Of a stretch of DNA of 64,000 bases, positions 1-9,690 are shown piece by piece. The notes beneath the pieces are model-generated. The model was not told where the DNA came from, searched no databases, and saw only the letters and a list, made by a program, of their open reading frames with translations. The position numbers were made by a program, and so were the translations under genes. The stretch's first letter is position 1. Each line of letters opens with the position of its first letter. Origin of the DNA: Adiantum capillus-veneris (Eukaryota; Streptophyta; Polypodiopsida; Polypodiales; Pteridaceae). The stretch spans positions 93,729,221-93,793,220 of the forward strand of contig CM043956.1 in NCBI GenBank assembly GCA_014529385.2, given 5' to 3'.

Positions 1-2
1 CG

Positions 3-72
<70 letters not shown>

Positions 73-164
73 ATCTCGCTCTCGCTATCTCTCTCTCTCT
101 CTCTCTATCTATCTATATCTATATATATATATATATATTTCTCTCTCTCTCTCTCTATATATAT

Positions 165-200
<36 letters not shown>

Positions 201-557
201 TTCCTATCTCTCTCTCTCTCTATATATATATATATTTCTCTCTCTCTCTCTCTATCTATCTCTCTTTCTAGATAGATAGAGAGAGAGAGATTTCTCTCTC
301 TCTCTCTCTATCTATCTCTCTCTCTATCTATCTATCTCTCTATCTAGATAGATAGAGAGAGAGAGAGAGAAATATATATATATATATATATATCTCTCTC
401 TATCTATCTATCTCTCTATCTAGATAGATAGATAGAGAGAGAAATATATATATATATATATATATATCTCTCTCTATCTATCTATCTCTCTATCTAGATA
501 GATAGATAGAGAGAGATAGATAGATAGAGAGAGAGAGATAGATAGAGAGAGAGAGAG

Positions 558-648
<91 letters not shown>

Positions 649-752
649 TAGAGAGAGAGAGAGATAGGAAATAGAGAGAGATATATAACTCTCTTTCTCT
701 ATCTCTCTATTTCCTATCTCTCTGTCTCTCTCTACTTACCTCTCTCTATTTC

Positions 753-832
<80 letters not shown>

Positions 833-898
833 CTCTCTTTCTCTATCTCTCTCTCTCTACTTACCTCTCTCTCTCTCTCTCTCTCTCGCTCTCTACTT
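1..898. repeat. Compound CT/TA/GA microsatellite block
   Basis: The whole stretch is built from (CT)n, (TA)n, (GA)n and TCTA/TAGA tetramers, with almost no other sequence. CT blocks are repeatedly followed by their own complement, as in CTATCTAGATAGATAG near 345-360 and 410-435. Single strands could therefore fold into long hairpins. A pure TA run covers about 561-645. Reading frames across it are low-complexity artefacts. Confidence 0.95.
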
Positions 899-1350
899 CC
901 CTATCTCTCTACTGATCGAACGAGCGACTGAGCTAGGGAGATCTAGACGTCCACTACTGCGGAGGACTACACAACATCGACAGAGGCTGCATCAGAGGAT
1001 CTAGCTAGGTCACTTTGGCTCGACATGCATAACGCTCGGTCAGACTACTGACCATGGAGGAGATTGATGAGATCCGCCAGCGACAACTGCTCGATCTCCT
1101 ATGATCTACCTATCCCAGCTAGCTGGTTTAACCGTTTAGTCCATACCTAGCAGTTTAGGATTCCATAATATTTTATTTTGTCATCTTCTTACTCTGACTT
1201 TGTATCAGATCCATCACATTGTAACTTTCTTGTCTCATGTCTCATAGGTCACTTTGGCCTTTCGAAGACGTTAATATAACATTTCATTTCATTTATCTCT
1301 TTAATTACTTTTCTTTAATTTTAATTTCCTAAGCATACATTAATTCTCTA
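899..1350. other. Unique DNA between microsatellites, possible retroposon tail
   Basis: No convincing gene is present. A very short reading stretch ends at the TGA near 1101. The segment ends in an AT-rich tail, TTAATATAACATTTCATTTC, starting about 1271 and followed within 60 bp by CT repeats. Nearly the same tail occurs in reverse orientation at about 7237-7262, next to a GA array. This fits the 3' end of a SINE- or LINE-like retroposon whose tail seeded the microsatellite. No body of such an element was recognised. Confidence 0.35.
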
Positions 1351-1363
1351 TCTCTCTCTCTCT

Positions 1364-1385
1364 TTGATTACCTACACACACACAC

Positions 1386-1431
<46 letters not shown>

Positions 1432-1488
1432 TACACACACACACGCCTCTCTCTTTCTCTCTCTCTTTCCTACACACACACACACACA

Positions 1489-1523
<35 letters not shown>

Positions 1524-1580
1524 TACACACACACACACGATGTAGAGAGAGAGAGAGAGAGGGGTTGGGGGGGGGGGGGG
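1364..1580. repeat. (CT)n/(CA)n microsatellites and G run
   Basis: Alternating CT and CA arrays end in a GA block and a run of about 14 G near 1567-1580. Both strands show open frames of Ser-Leu or Arg-Glu repeats, which are artefacts of the dinucleotide repeat. Confidence 0.95.
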
Positions 1581-1683
1581 CATAATACCTGCGCAACAGA
1601 TGGAGGCCAAGATTTGAGCAGAGTGTAGGCGAAAATGGCCCCTGTTGCTCGCGGGTTTTGCTTTTTTACCCCAATTTTTTTTG

Positions 1684-1833
1684 CGTCGCTATACACGTCG
1701 ATATATGCATTGGAAGTAAAGCCTTTCCACGCATATATCGACGTACATTGAGACGCGTATATCGACGCGTATAGCGACGCCCGCTAATTTTGTCGATATA
1801 CGCGCGTCGATATCTCCATGTTGTGTTGTAGTG
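1684..1833 (-). mobile_element. CACTA-type transposon right terminus (fragment)
   Basis: The segment is packed with direct and inverted copies of a CGTCGATATA / TATATCGACG motif and ends in TTGTGTTGTAGTG, the reverse complement of CACTACAACACAA. CACTA elements have terminal inverted repeats beginning CACTA and flanking arrays of short subterminal repeats that bind transposase. The same style of terminus is seen at 17935-18175. The mate terminus was not found, so this is an isolated end or a small non-autonomous copy. Internal genes are absent. Confidence 0.6.
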
Positions 1834-1840
1834 AATCTTT

Positions 1841-4715
1841 GTTCCCTCAATGACTCTAACCTCCTGGAGATGGTGCCTAAGATATCCAAAGTTTTTCCTG
1901 TCTTACCTGTTAGACAAATTGAAATTGAATCCCTTGGGGTTGACCATCATCTTTGGGTCCTGCCCAACAAAGTGTTCTTAGCACCCATTTTGTGTGAAAT
2001 TTGAGTTTACCTTGCCAACCTCCCTGCCTCTACAGTGGAAGATTGCAGACTCAAGATTTTAAAAGGAGGACAATTTCTGGACAAAGGGGATCTTATCAAA
2101 GCACCCTTCCACCTCAATCTCATTGACCACTCCAAATGCCCCTCCAATACCGGCCTCTACATCCGTACCAAAGGAAACATGAAATTTGCCAAGAGTAATC
2201 CAGATTTTTACACTGAATCCATCTCGAATGTCGTAAAATGTGCCTGCATCTTTCTTGACCCTAAAGCCTCTTGTGAATCCAACATGATGTGGTTTGATCA
2301 TACCATTTGGTTTATTCTCAACCATCTGGACCTACTCTTCCTAGAAAAAGCTGTGGATTTTCACCTCTCCCTCATTTGCTCTTGTTTAGGTGGCCAAACT
2401 AAGCAAATTGTAATTGTGCAGATTGCCTTTAACATCTTCCGTGGACTAATGATGGATATCCTAAAGGAGTTAAAATCTGATGAACCTAGGATTTACTTAA
2501 CTACTTTAAAGGTGTTAAGATCATCACTAGTTTATGCTAACTTTAAAGGTGTTAAGATCATCACTAGTTTACTTAAACCATGTATTGATGAAGATGACTC
2601 CCCTGCTCTTAAAAGACCCAACTCTTTGACTGCCCCTAACTCCTTCACTTCCTTTCTAACACCTAGCTCATCCTCTAACCGGGGAAAAGCTTGTAGCTAC
2701 ACAAGGAGTAGCGGCAGGATTCCCCCCATCATGAATTTCCTTGAAATGTAATCCTTGGTGATATTAAAGGTTACTACAAGCCCTTGTGGAAGAAGAACTC
2801 TTGACAAAGTGGATCTGAACAAAGGATTTATCTACGTACACTGTCTCTTTCACAATGTACTCGATTGGATTCAACAAAAAATCTTTTTTGTGAGTACTTT
2901 GAACTGTTTTTTGGCAATCACAAATTACTCAATAATATACTCATAGGATGGAAGTATCAACATCCCGTAGAGAATTTAGTTTACAGTAATGACTTTCTTC
3001 GGTAGGATTCTATTCCCCATTGTACATGCTTTCAACTTACCACCTTTTGTAGGAACTTTGAGACATATGGAAAACATGTTTGTACCTATGATCTAAGCAT
3101 TATTGGAAATATTAATGTATGTAGAATCTTGGCCAATGGGCTCAATCATATACCTAACTTTCCCAAAAACCCCTACCTTGCTCTATCAGCTATACTAAGC
3201 TGCCTCGTTGACCTTGCCAGTGCTCTCCAACTAGATATGACAGTCCTACCGGACTTAAGGAAAGTTGTGAAGGAATGCTTCCTTCAAAAAATATCACAAA
3301 TACCTAGAGAATGGCTATCCTCTAATGAATCCTGGCTTACATCTCAACTAGCTTTTGATTTTCAAAATATCTCTGATAAATGGTTTGTTGTCGCACTTGA
3401 CAAAAGCTCTAATTGTCCCACTATTATATTGCAAGTACCTTGCTTGGAAGGCCGCCCGTGATCAAGTATCTGGAAGGAATTTTGTAGTATTAACTCTCCA
3501 CTACAAACAGTTACCGATAATATCTCAAAATACTTAGGAAATCTAATCTACCATGTAATGAACACTAAGTTACCTATATTATTTCCCACCTATAAATTCA
3601 TAAGCATAAGTTTAGATGGATATTTGATGCTTCCAATGGTATCTTCACTGATATCACCCAAGGATATTACGCTATGCCTTAACCTTATACTAGCGAATTT
3701 GAGCTTATTTGTGCCACTAAACAGAAAATCTGCCAAGACTTCTTACATATTCAGTACAATCCCTTTTGGCTTACGAGAAACTCTACAGAAGTCTTGCGTA
3801 ACCTTCCACAGCAAATCTTCCACATTTTACTGCAGACATTACACAATGCTACGAAAACATTCCCCTTGACGGGGATCTTGGCCTTAAGACCATTTTTGCC
3901 AAGGTGATTAAAATGGCTTTCTCCAATGCTAGAAAGACAAAAAAAAATTGCATCTCTCTTTCCAAAAAACCCAGGTGGATTAAAAAAACTCACTCCTTAC
4001 ACTTCAATGAATCTCAGCTTTGCTTTTACATCTCCTGGCTGCTTTGTAACTGCACTATAGTTTCCGACGGTCTATGCTTCAACCAATGCCTAGGCATCCC
4101 CATGGGGTTCTCTTGTTCTCCACTTATGTGTAATATTTACCTTGATTTCTTTGAAAACAATTGGTTTTTCAAAACCATGGAATCATGCAAAAATAATCTT
4201 TCATAGTTCAGACATACCTATAGATATATGGATGACTTACTAAGTGTCAACAATAGAGACTTCCTCAAAGAAATTTGTCTGATTTATCCTCGCTACCTTA
4301 AAATTGAACCCACATCATTACATGAGATCATCACACCCAATGGGCCTTTTTTCACATCAGTTCAATTCCTTAACCTTTCTATCTCCCTTCATATCCCGTT
4401 TGTCGGTGGGTATGAACTAAGATTTGTTTGGAAAAGAGATCTCGTGAAACTACCACTTGTGGAATTCATAAAAAAAGAATAGCAATAGGCCTCACAAGGC
4501 TGCTATTAGCTCATGTATCAGCCTGCTACACTTAATTTGGTATTCTTCCTCTGATTCTTTTCTTGCCTAGGAGGAGGTTAATTTACTAATCAGAAAGTTT
4601 TGCATTATTGGGTTTAATAGAAACCAGGTCTGCAACATTATTACACAGTCTCTCACCCAACATAGTTGGCCTATGTTACACTTTAACCAGGAGAGTCTCA
4701 TTTCTCTAATAAGGT
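1841..4715 (+). pseudogene. Decayed YMDD reverse transcriptase element (unusual family)
   Basis: Several frames carry pieces of one long protein. An N-terminal part of unknown role lies at 2035-2751. A stretch at 3050-3130 contains YDLSIIGN. The frame at 3129-3461 contains WFVVALDKSSNCPTI. RT motif A, ADITQCYENIP, is at 3832-3864; the fingers/palm segment GIPMGFSCSP is near 4090-4120; and the catalytic box YRYMDDLL is at about 4219-4242. A C-terminal tail continues to about 4715. Frameshifts (one near 3826-3831) and stops (TAG at 4204) make it non-functional. Motif spacing resembles an RT family I associate with aquatic animals and protists, not plant L1, gypsy or copia. No LTRs, endonuclease or poly(A) tail were recognised. 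A Penelope-like origin is possible but not shown. Confidence 0.6.
2503..2571 (+). repeat. 37-bp tandem duplication inside the RT element
   Basis: A segment starting ACTTTAAAGGTGTTAAGATC begins at 2503 and again at 2540. The unit is 37 bp, not a multiple of three, so it shifts the reading frame of the N-terminal part. The copies are nearly identical, which points to a recent slippage event. Confidence 0.85.
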
Positions 4716-5049
4716 AGTAGGCCGTTACACAATGGGCCTACTACCAACCCATTGTGTATGGCGCCTGGGTTAGAGCAGGTACACACACACACACACATTG
4801 TGTTACTTTAATACTCTTGATTTACTAATTAGCTTACTTTAAAATAGATTACACATAGACCTAGCCCTTCTTTTGGGACTTGTTGGGGGTGGTTTATATA
4901 TATATATATATATTTTATTATTATTTTTTATTATTATTTTTTTCTGGCAATAATAAACACACACACACACACAATTCCTTACCCGAGGAAGCTTAATTAC
5001 TTGAGATCCTACTTAAATCTCTTGTCGTATATCATCACCATGGGGCATA
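4716..5049. other. Non-coding stretch with short CA and TA repeats
   Basis: No gene was found. There are short (CA)n runs near 4781-4797 and 4961-4972 and a (TA)n run near 4896-4913. Confidence 0.7.
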
Positions 5050-7010
5050 GCCCTTGTAGTTAACCTATGTACTGTGTCGTTGTTACTACCTCGGGCGTCC
5101 TGAGCGTGAATACATTTGGGGGTTCCTCTTCTTTACACCTCGAAGGCGGCCTCACAATCCCCGCTGTGGATCTGGGCCACTCATGGATATCTGCATGCCA
5201 ACAAGGCAACCACCCTCATTCCTTCCTCTATTTAAAAGGTGAGGGCAAATCTCTGCCCCTCACTTAGCTCTATTTGTGTTCATTATTTTGCATCAAGCGA
5301 CTGCGTGACTGTTTCTACATGGAGCTCTGAACTCAAATAACACAGGTAAGCGTTTTTTTTTTACTGTATGGAAATATTTGTGCTACTATGTCTTAAGGCA
5401 TGACACTTCAGAGAAAACTCCTTGGTATCAAGGAATGTTGCAAAAGGGTATATCTTCCACGAATGATTTAAACCCCAATTGGGGGGTTCTGATCTGTTTT
5501 GCGCTATTTTTGTTGATGAATCTTATTGGGTATTTTCTGTGATAATCGGTGATGTGGACTGATGTGAGTTGATTACTTACTTCTGATGCAAATTGTTTCT
5601 GTGGTTGGACCACTTGTTTTGGTTAGGGTTTTTTTACTCTAGGTATTGGTACATGCATATGCTCACTAAATTGCTTATAGACTGCTGGTATTTTTCGGGT
5701 ATGGCTCTATATCTGGTTAAAATGGTGTTTATTCACTAAAATGGCAAGAATGGAAAAATATGTTGAAGGGAGGGACTGTTTTTTCGTTTACATTGGCTTT
5801 TGGAAAAGGGGCTTTTTTTCCGCATTAGTGTACTTTGTTGGCAGTAACCGAGCCTACCTTGGGTGGGTCATTGAGTATCAAGAAATAGCTGCGATGTTTT
5901 TTGTGATACATTTGTTTTTCACATTGATAGTGTACCATCCAATTGCCCTGACTGGCTCTAAGAATGGCGTCACCATGGTTACTTACAAAGGTTTGAGGTG
6001 TTTACTGCAACTGACTGAGTGGTTACACATATAGATGGTGGTATCTCTCGTTTCTTACTACATACTATTTTGGTTCTTAAAACAAATAAAAATTTGCTTT
6101 TTTAAGCCACTATGTCCTATTGCACACCATGGAAATTTTGGGTCTTTACATAGCTAAAATAAGGGTTTACATTGCGGCTTTTTTTCATTAGCTCCCACAG
6201 AGGTTTCTCTCTTTTTTAGCTTTGGATAGTAACACTTTAAAATGATATAGCTCTTTAAAAAAAAAAAAACATTCTAGGATAGAAGTAATGCATGGTTCTC
6301 AAAAGTGCTCCTTGTCTTTTGGATTACTCTGTGAAATACATTGAAAATGATGTAACAAATGGAGGGATGAAGTATAGTCCATTCACAAAGATAGGTATCT
6401 AACCTTGAAACAAATTTTAAATACTTGATACTTTAAAACCAGAATTGATGTTTCTTTTTTGAATGGTACTTTCATAAACTGATAAAAGAAAGAAAAAAAG
6501 TAAAAGGGGATGTTTCAGACACTTGGATTGGAAGGGGTCGTGGCCTTCTAATCAAAATGATACATTTTTTAATGGAGAAGAGGGAAGCATGTATATTTTT
6601 CAGAAAAATACTATGGACTTAGCTTGTAAAGTTATAAAAAAGTTTGTAAGATGGACATGGATAACAACTGGTATGGTCCATTGATACCTGTAAAACACAT
6701 CCCTGGCTAACTGAATTGTTGTCTTGTTTGGATGGATGCAGGTAAGGACACTATCTTATCTTGGAAGGTATTTTTGGCTCTGTCAAGCTATCCTACACTG
6801 GATGGAACACTCACTTATGATTTAGGAAGTTCTTTTACTATCTGTATACTGAGAGGGGACCTCTTTCCTACAAACATTGTACTTAAATAATTCTAATACT
6901 AAGTTTTTTTTGTACTTATCTATTCTTTGTTCCATTGCCAGCTATCTTTTGAATGTAAAAGTTCAATTATGTCTTATTATCTAAGATTAAACAGCTACAC
7001 ACTCACATGC
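5050..7010 (+). repeat. Dispersed non-coding repeat family A, copy 1
   Basis: This segment is homologous, in the same orientation, to 20740-22735. The last 500 bp are closely alike, sharing TTGTCTTGTTTGGATGGATG and the phrase ACATGGATAACAACTGGTAT. The earlier part is more diverged but shares a TATA-like promoter block (CCTTCCTCTATTTAAAAGG near 5220). A good 5' splice-site match, ACAG|GTAAGC, occurs at about 5342-5351 and another CAG|GTAAGG at about 6738-6746. No long reading frame is conserved between copies. It may be a retroelement LTR/UTR or a non-coding transcription unit. Both copies end where a CA-rich microsatellite begins. Confidence 0.6.
5226..5245 (+). promoter_or_regulatory. TATA-like core promoter of repeat family A copy 1
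   Basis: CTCTATTTAAAAGGTGAGG is followed by a conserved CCCCTCACTTAGCT block. The equivalent position in copy 2 (about 20937-20955) reads CTCTATATAATGAGGTGAGG. Retention of a TATA-like core in otherwise diverged copies suggests a real promoter. Confidence 0.4.
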
Positions 7011-7013
7011 ATA

Positions 7014-7229
<216 letters not shown>

Positions 7230-7255
7230 CAAAAAAAGTAGAGAAAATACGAAAT

Positions 7256-7800
7256 GAAATGTTATATTAAGATTTAGTTTTAGGTTAGATTTAAAATTAC
7301 ATTTAAAATTAGGTTAGATTAAGATCTAAGATTAAGTTAGATTACATTTAAGTTATAATAAAAATTTATGCTAAATTTAAAATTATGTGAGACTTAAGAT
7401 TTAAATTAGATTTAAAATTAGGTTAGATTACATTTAGGCTTAGGTTAGATTTAGGTTTAGGTTAGATTTAGGTTTATGTTGAGTTTAAGATTAGGTTATA
7501 TTTAGCTTTATGTTAGATTTAAAATTAGGGCAAGATGTAAGATTAGCTGAGTTAGATTACATTTAGGTTTAGGATTTAAGGTTGGATTAGATTTAGGTTT
7601 ATGTTGAGTTTAAGATTAGATTAGATTTAGATTCAAGATTAAGACAAGATTTAAGATTAGATTAGATTTAGATTTAAGCTAGATTACATTTAGGTTTAGG
7701 TTAGATTTAACATTAGATTAGATTTAGGTTTATGTTGAGTTTAAGATTAAAATGATCTAGATTTATGCTAGATTTGAAGATTAGATTAGATTTAGATTAG
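7256..7800. repeat. AT-rich degenerate repeat with TTTAGG / GATTTA units
   Basis: The sequence is almost wholly made of short permuted words such as TTAGGTTAGATTTA, TTTAAGATTAGA and TTTAGGTTTAGG. Units are irregular, 6-14 bp long. TTTAGG resembles a plant telomere unit lacking one G, but no true TTTAGGG array is present. There is no coding capacity. Confidence 0.75.
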
Positions 7801-8212
7801 ATTTTAGGGCATGTCAATGAAGGATTTTCCCAAAGACCAAACACTAGTTACACAACGATATGTATATTCCCATCAAAATTTGACACCTATTAACTCACCC
7901 ACTAACCATGTTCAATTAGCTCAAAATCACCATATGTTCAATTAGGTTAGATTTAAGATTAGATTTTGGATTTAGTTTTTATATTAAAGTCTACCTTTGG
8001 GATTACGGAAAAAAATAGAGTTAGGCAAACGTGATCCCTCTCTTCCTCTCTACGGATGCGACCTTAAGTTGGAAAGCTTTCAACGGCATGATACTCAGAT
8101 TGGAAGCCCAACATGTAATGTGCTAAGTAATCCCTTGAACAAGGATCTGCTGTCAAGAGATGTTAAGATGCTATGAATTGCTACAGCTAGAGAAGAGGCA
8201 AAGGGGTTTTGT
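7801..8212. other. Non-coding stretch, nothing recognised
   Basis: No gene, repeat array or element terminus could be supported in this stretch beyond a few scattered TTAGATT words continuing from the preceding repeat. Confidence 0.6.
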
Positions 8213-8386
8213 CCACTACATGCACTATCATATAGACGTGGGTATGTAGATTTCTCGTACCCAAAAATATATGCATTGACCAATAAAGACGATATTATAA
8301 CCCGGTGGTTTTGATCTCCGTGCACCTCTAGACCGAGGTGTGCAGTGATCGGACATGAGTAGAGAATGTGAGTTAGTTTACAGTGT

Positions 8387-8388
<2 letters not shown>

Positions 8389-8445
<57 letters not shown>
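8389..8445. repeat. (GA)n microsatellite
   Basis: An uninterrupted GA run of about 28 units lies upstream of the CACTA transposase start. Reading frames across it are low-complexity artefacts. Confidence 0.95.
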
Positions 8446-8452
<7 letters not shown>

Positions 8453-8506
8453 GATGCCAATAGAAGATTAAATTTATGTCCAGGTTATAAGGTTTTTACA
8501 TTTATT

Positions 8507-8821
8507 ATGAGTAGCGACGAGGATGTGGGGCCGTCCAACCGAAACACCTATCTCTCAATAAGGATCTTATGTCCTTGTAATGAATGCAAGCATGTTGTGT
8601 GACAAACAAGACGTGCTTCTTTGCAGCACGCTCACAAATTTTGCGAGTTTGATCCATCTATTATAGATGGAGTTGTTGCCAATTATAACTCGTCGGACTC
8701 TGACACTGGCCAATAGGCAGCAATCTTGCAACCCAATAGACGTGTTTGCAGGCACTTTGGTCAAGCAACATATGTGAGGCCACAAGATGTAGCCTCTTAC
8801 AGCTCGGAGGATGATCGTGCA
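8507..8821 (+). pseudogene. CACTA TNPD transposase, N-terminal exon
   Basis: Starting at the ATG at 8507 the frame reads through ILCPCNECKHVV, a Cys-x-Cys-x2-Cys cluster typical of the transposase-associated domain at the N terminus of plant TNPD proteins. It continues through an acidic/serine stretch (NSSDSDTGQ). Two in-frame stops (TGA after HVV and TAG after DTGQ) break it. The exon is cut at 8821 by the copia 5' LTR and resumes at 14270. The family acts in the nucleus, cutting at CACTA termini. Confidence 0.6.
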
Positions 8822-8968
8822 TGTTGGAGCTATATATGGCTCACTCTACTCGACTTGGTCTCACCTATATATTTGTATCTTGTCCTCAATATGAATCAGT
8901 CTTTGGGAGCGTATATGGTGTGTATCTTGTCTCGTCTCTCTCTCTCTCTTTCTCTCTACATCTCAACA
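8822..8968 (+). repeat. Copia 5' LTR (147 bp)
   Basis: It begins TGTTGGAGCTATATATGGC and ends CATCTCAACA, giving TGTTG...CAACA ends. It includes a CT tract at about 8934-8957 that is longer than in the 3' copy. A TATATATTTG stretch at about 8869-8877 could be the TATA box. Confidence 0.95.
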
Positions 8969-8980
8969 TGGTATCAGAGC
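8969..8980 (+). promoter_or_regulatory. Copia primer-binding site (initiator tRNA-Met)
   Basis: TGGTATCAGAGC directly follows the 5' LTR and is the standard complement of the 3' end of plant initiator tRNA-Met used by copia elements for minus-strand priming. Confidence 0.95.
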
Positions 8981-9690
8981 AGTAACGATCACGCGCTGAT
9001 TCAATTCATGGTGACAAAACAGTATGTGTATGCAATTTGCATGTAAGATTCAAAGATTGCTACAAATTTTATTTTTGAGCATTGATTCTTGTTAACTGTG
9101 GTTGTTTTGTGTTAAGAAGAATATGATTAGTGTTTTATGTGGCGTTTATTGCTAATCAATCTAATCGTTGATTACATTTTCTTGTTGATGACACCCTGAA
9201 CTTCATCTCAATTTTTCTTGCTGTTCTGCTCAAAATTTGGAGAAACTTGTTCGTCTCCTCGAGCTCTTCGATTTGAGTTCTAGGTTTGTGTCAATCGGAG
9301 TTCGCAGCAAAAAGTTATGCTGTTTTTACTGCAATTGAGCTTGACGCAGCTTTCTTCATCCTACTTCTTCGTGAAGCGTCCACGATCATTTTTCTTATTT
9401 TGGCGTTAACTTTTTTGAGAAGATTTATCTTTTTGCTATTCGTATTGTGGCCATCAATCTTGCATCTCACGCCACTCTATTTTGAGGACTCTTTTATTAT
9501 TAACGTCTCCTTTACCCTGCCTTTTTTGGGTGACGTCTCTCACATCTTTGGACGTTCCTTGAGCATCCTTCTTACGTTTATCGTTGACAGAATGCAATCC
9601 TCATATCTCTCTCATTCTCAATTGCGGCCTTCACCATATATGGTGTGCAAATTCTGGGATCTTATCTTATACGTCTTCTCGCAACAAGAT

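Noticed and set aside
1364-1596. Open frames of Ser-Leu, Arg-Glu, Cys-Val or Tyr-Ile repeats here and at 8095-8460, 18154-18749, 20193-20693, 22700-22936, 23523-23897, 28052-28418 and 57119-57561
   Set aside because: They are translations of dinucleotide repeats on both strands and carry no other recognisable sequence.
5741-6034. 97-codon plus-strand frame as a small membrane protein gene
   Set aside because: It lies in repeat family A and is not conserved in the second copy. Hydrophobicity comes from T-rich DNA.
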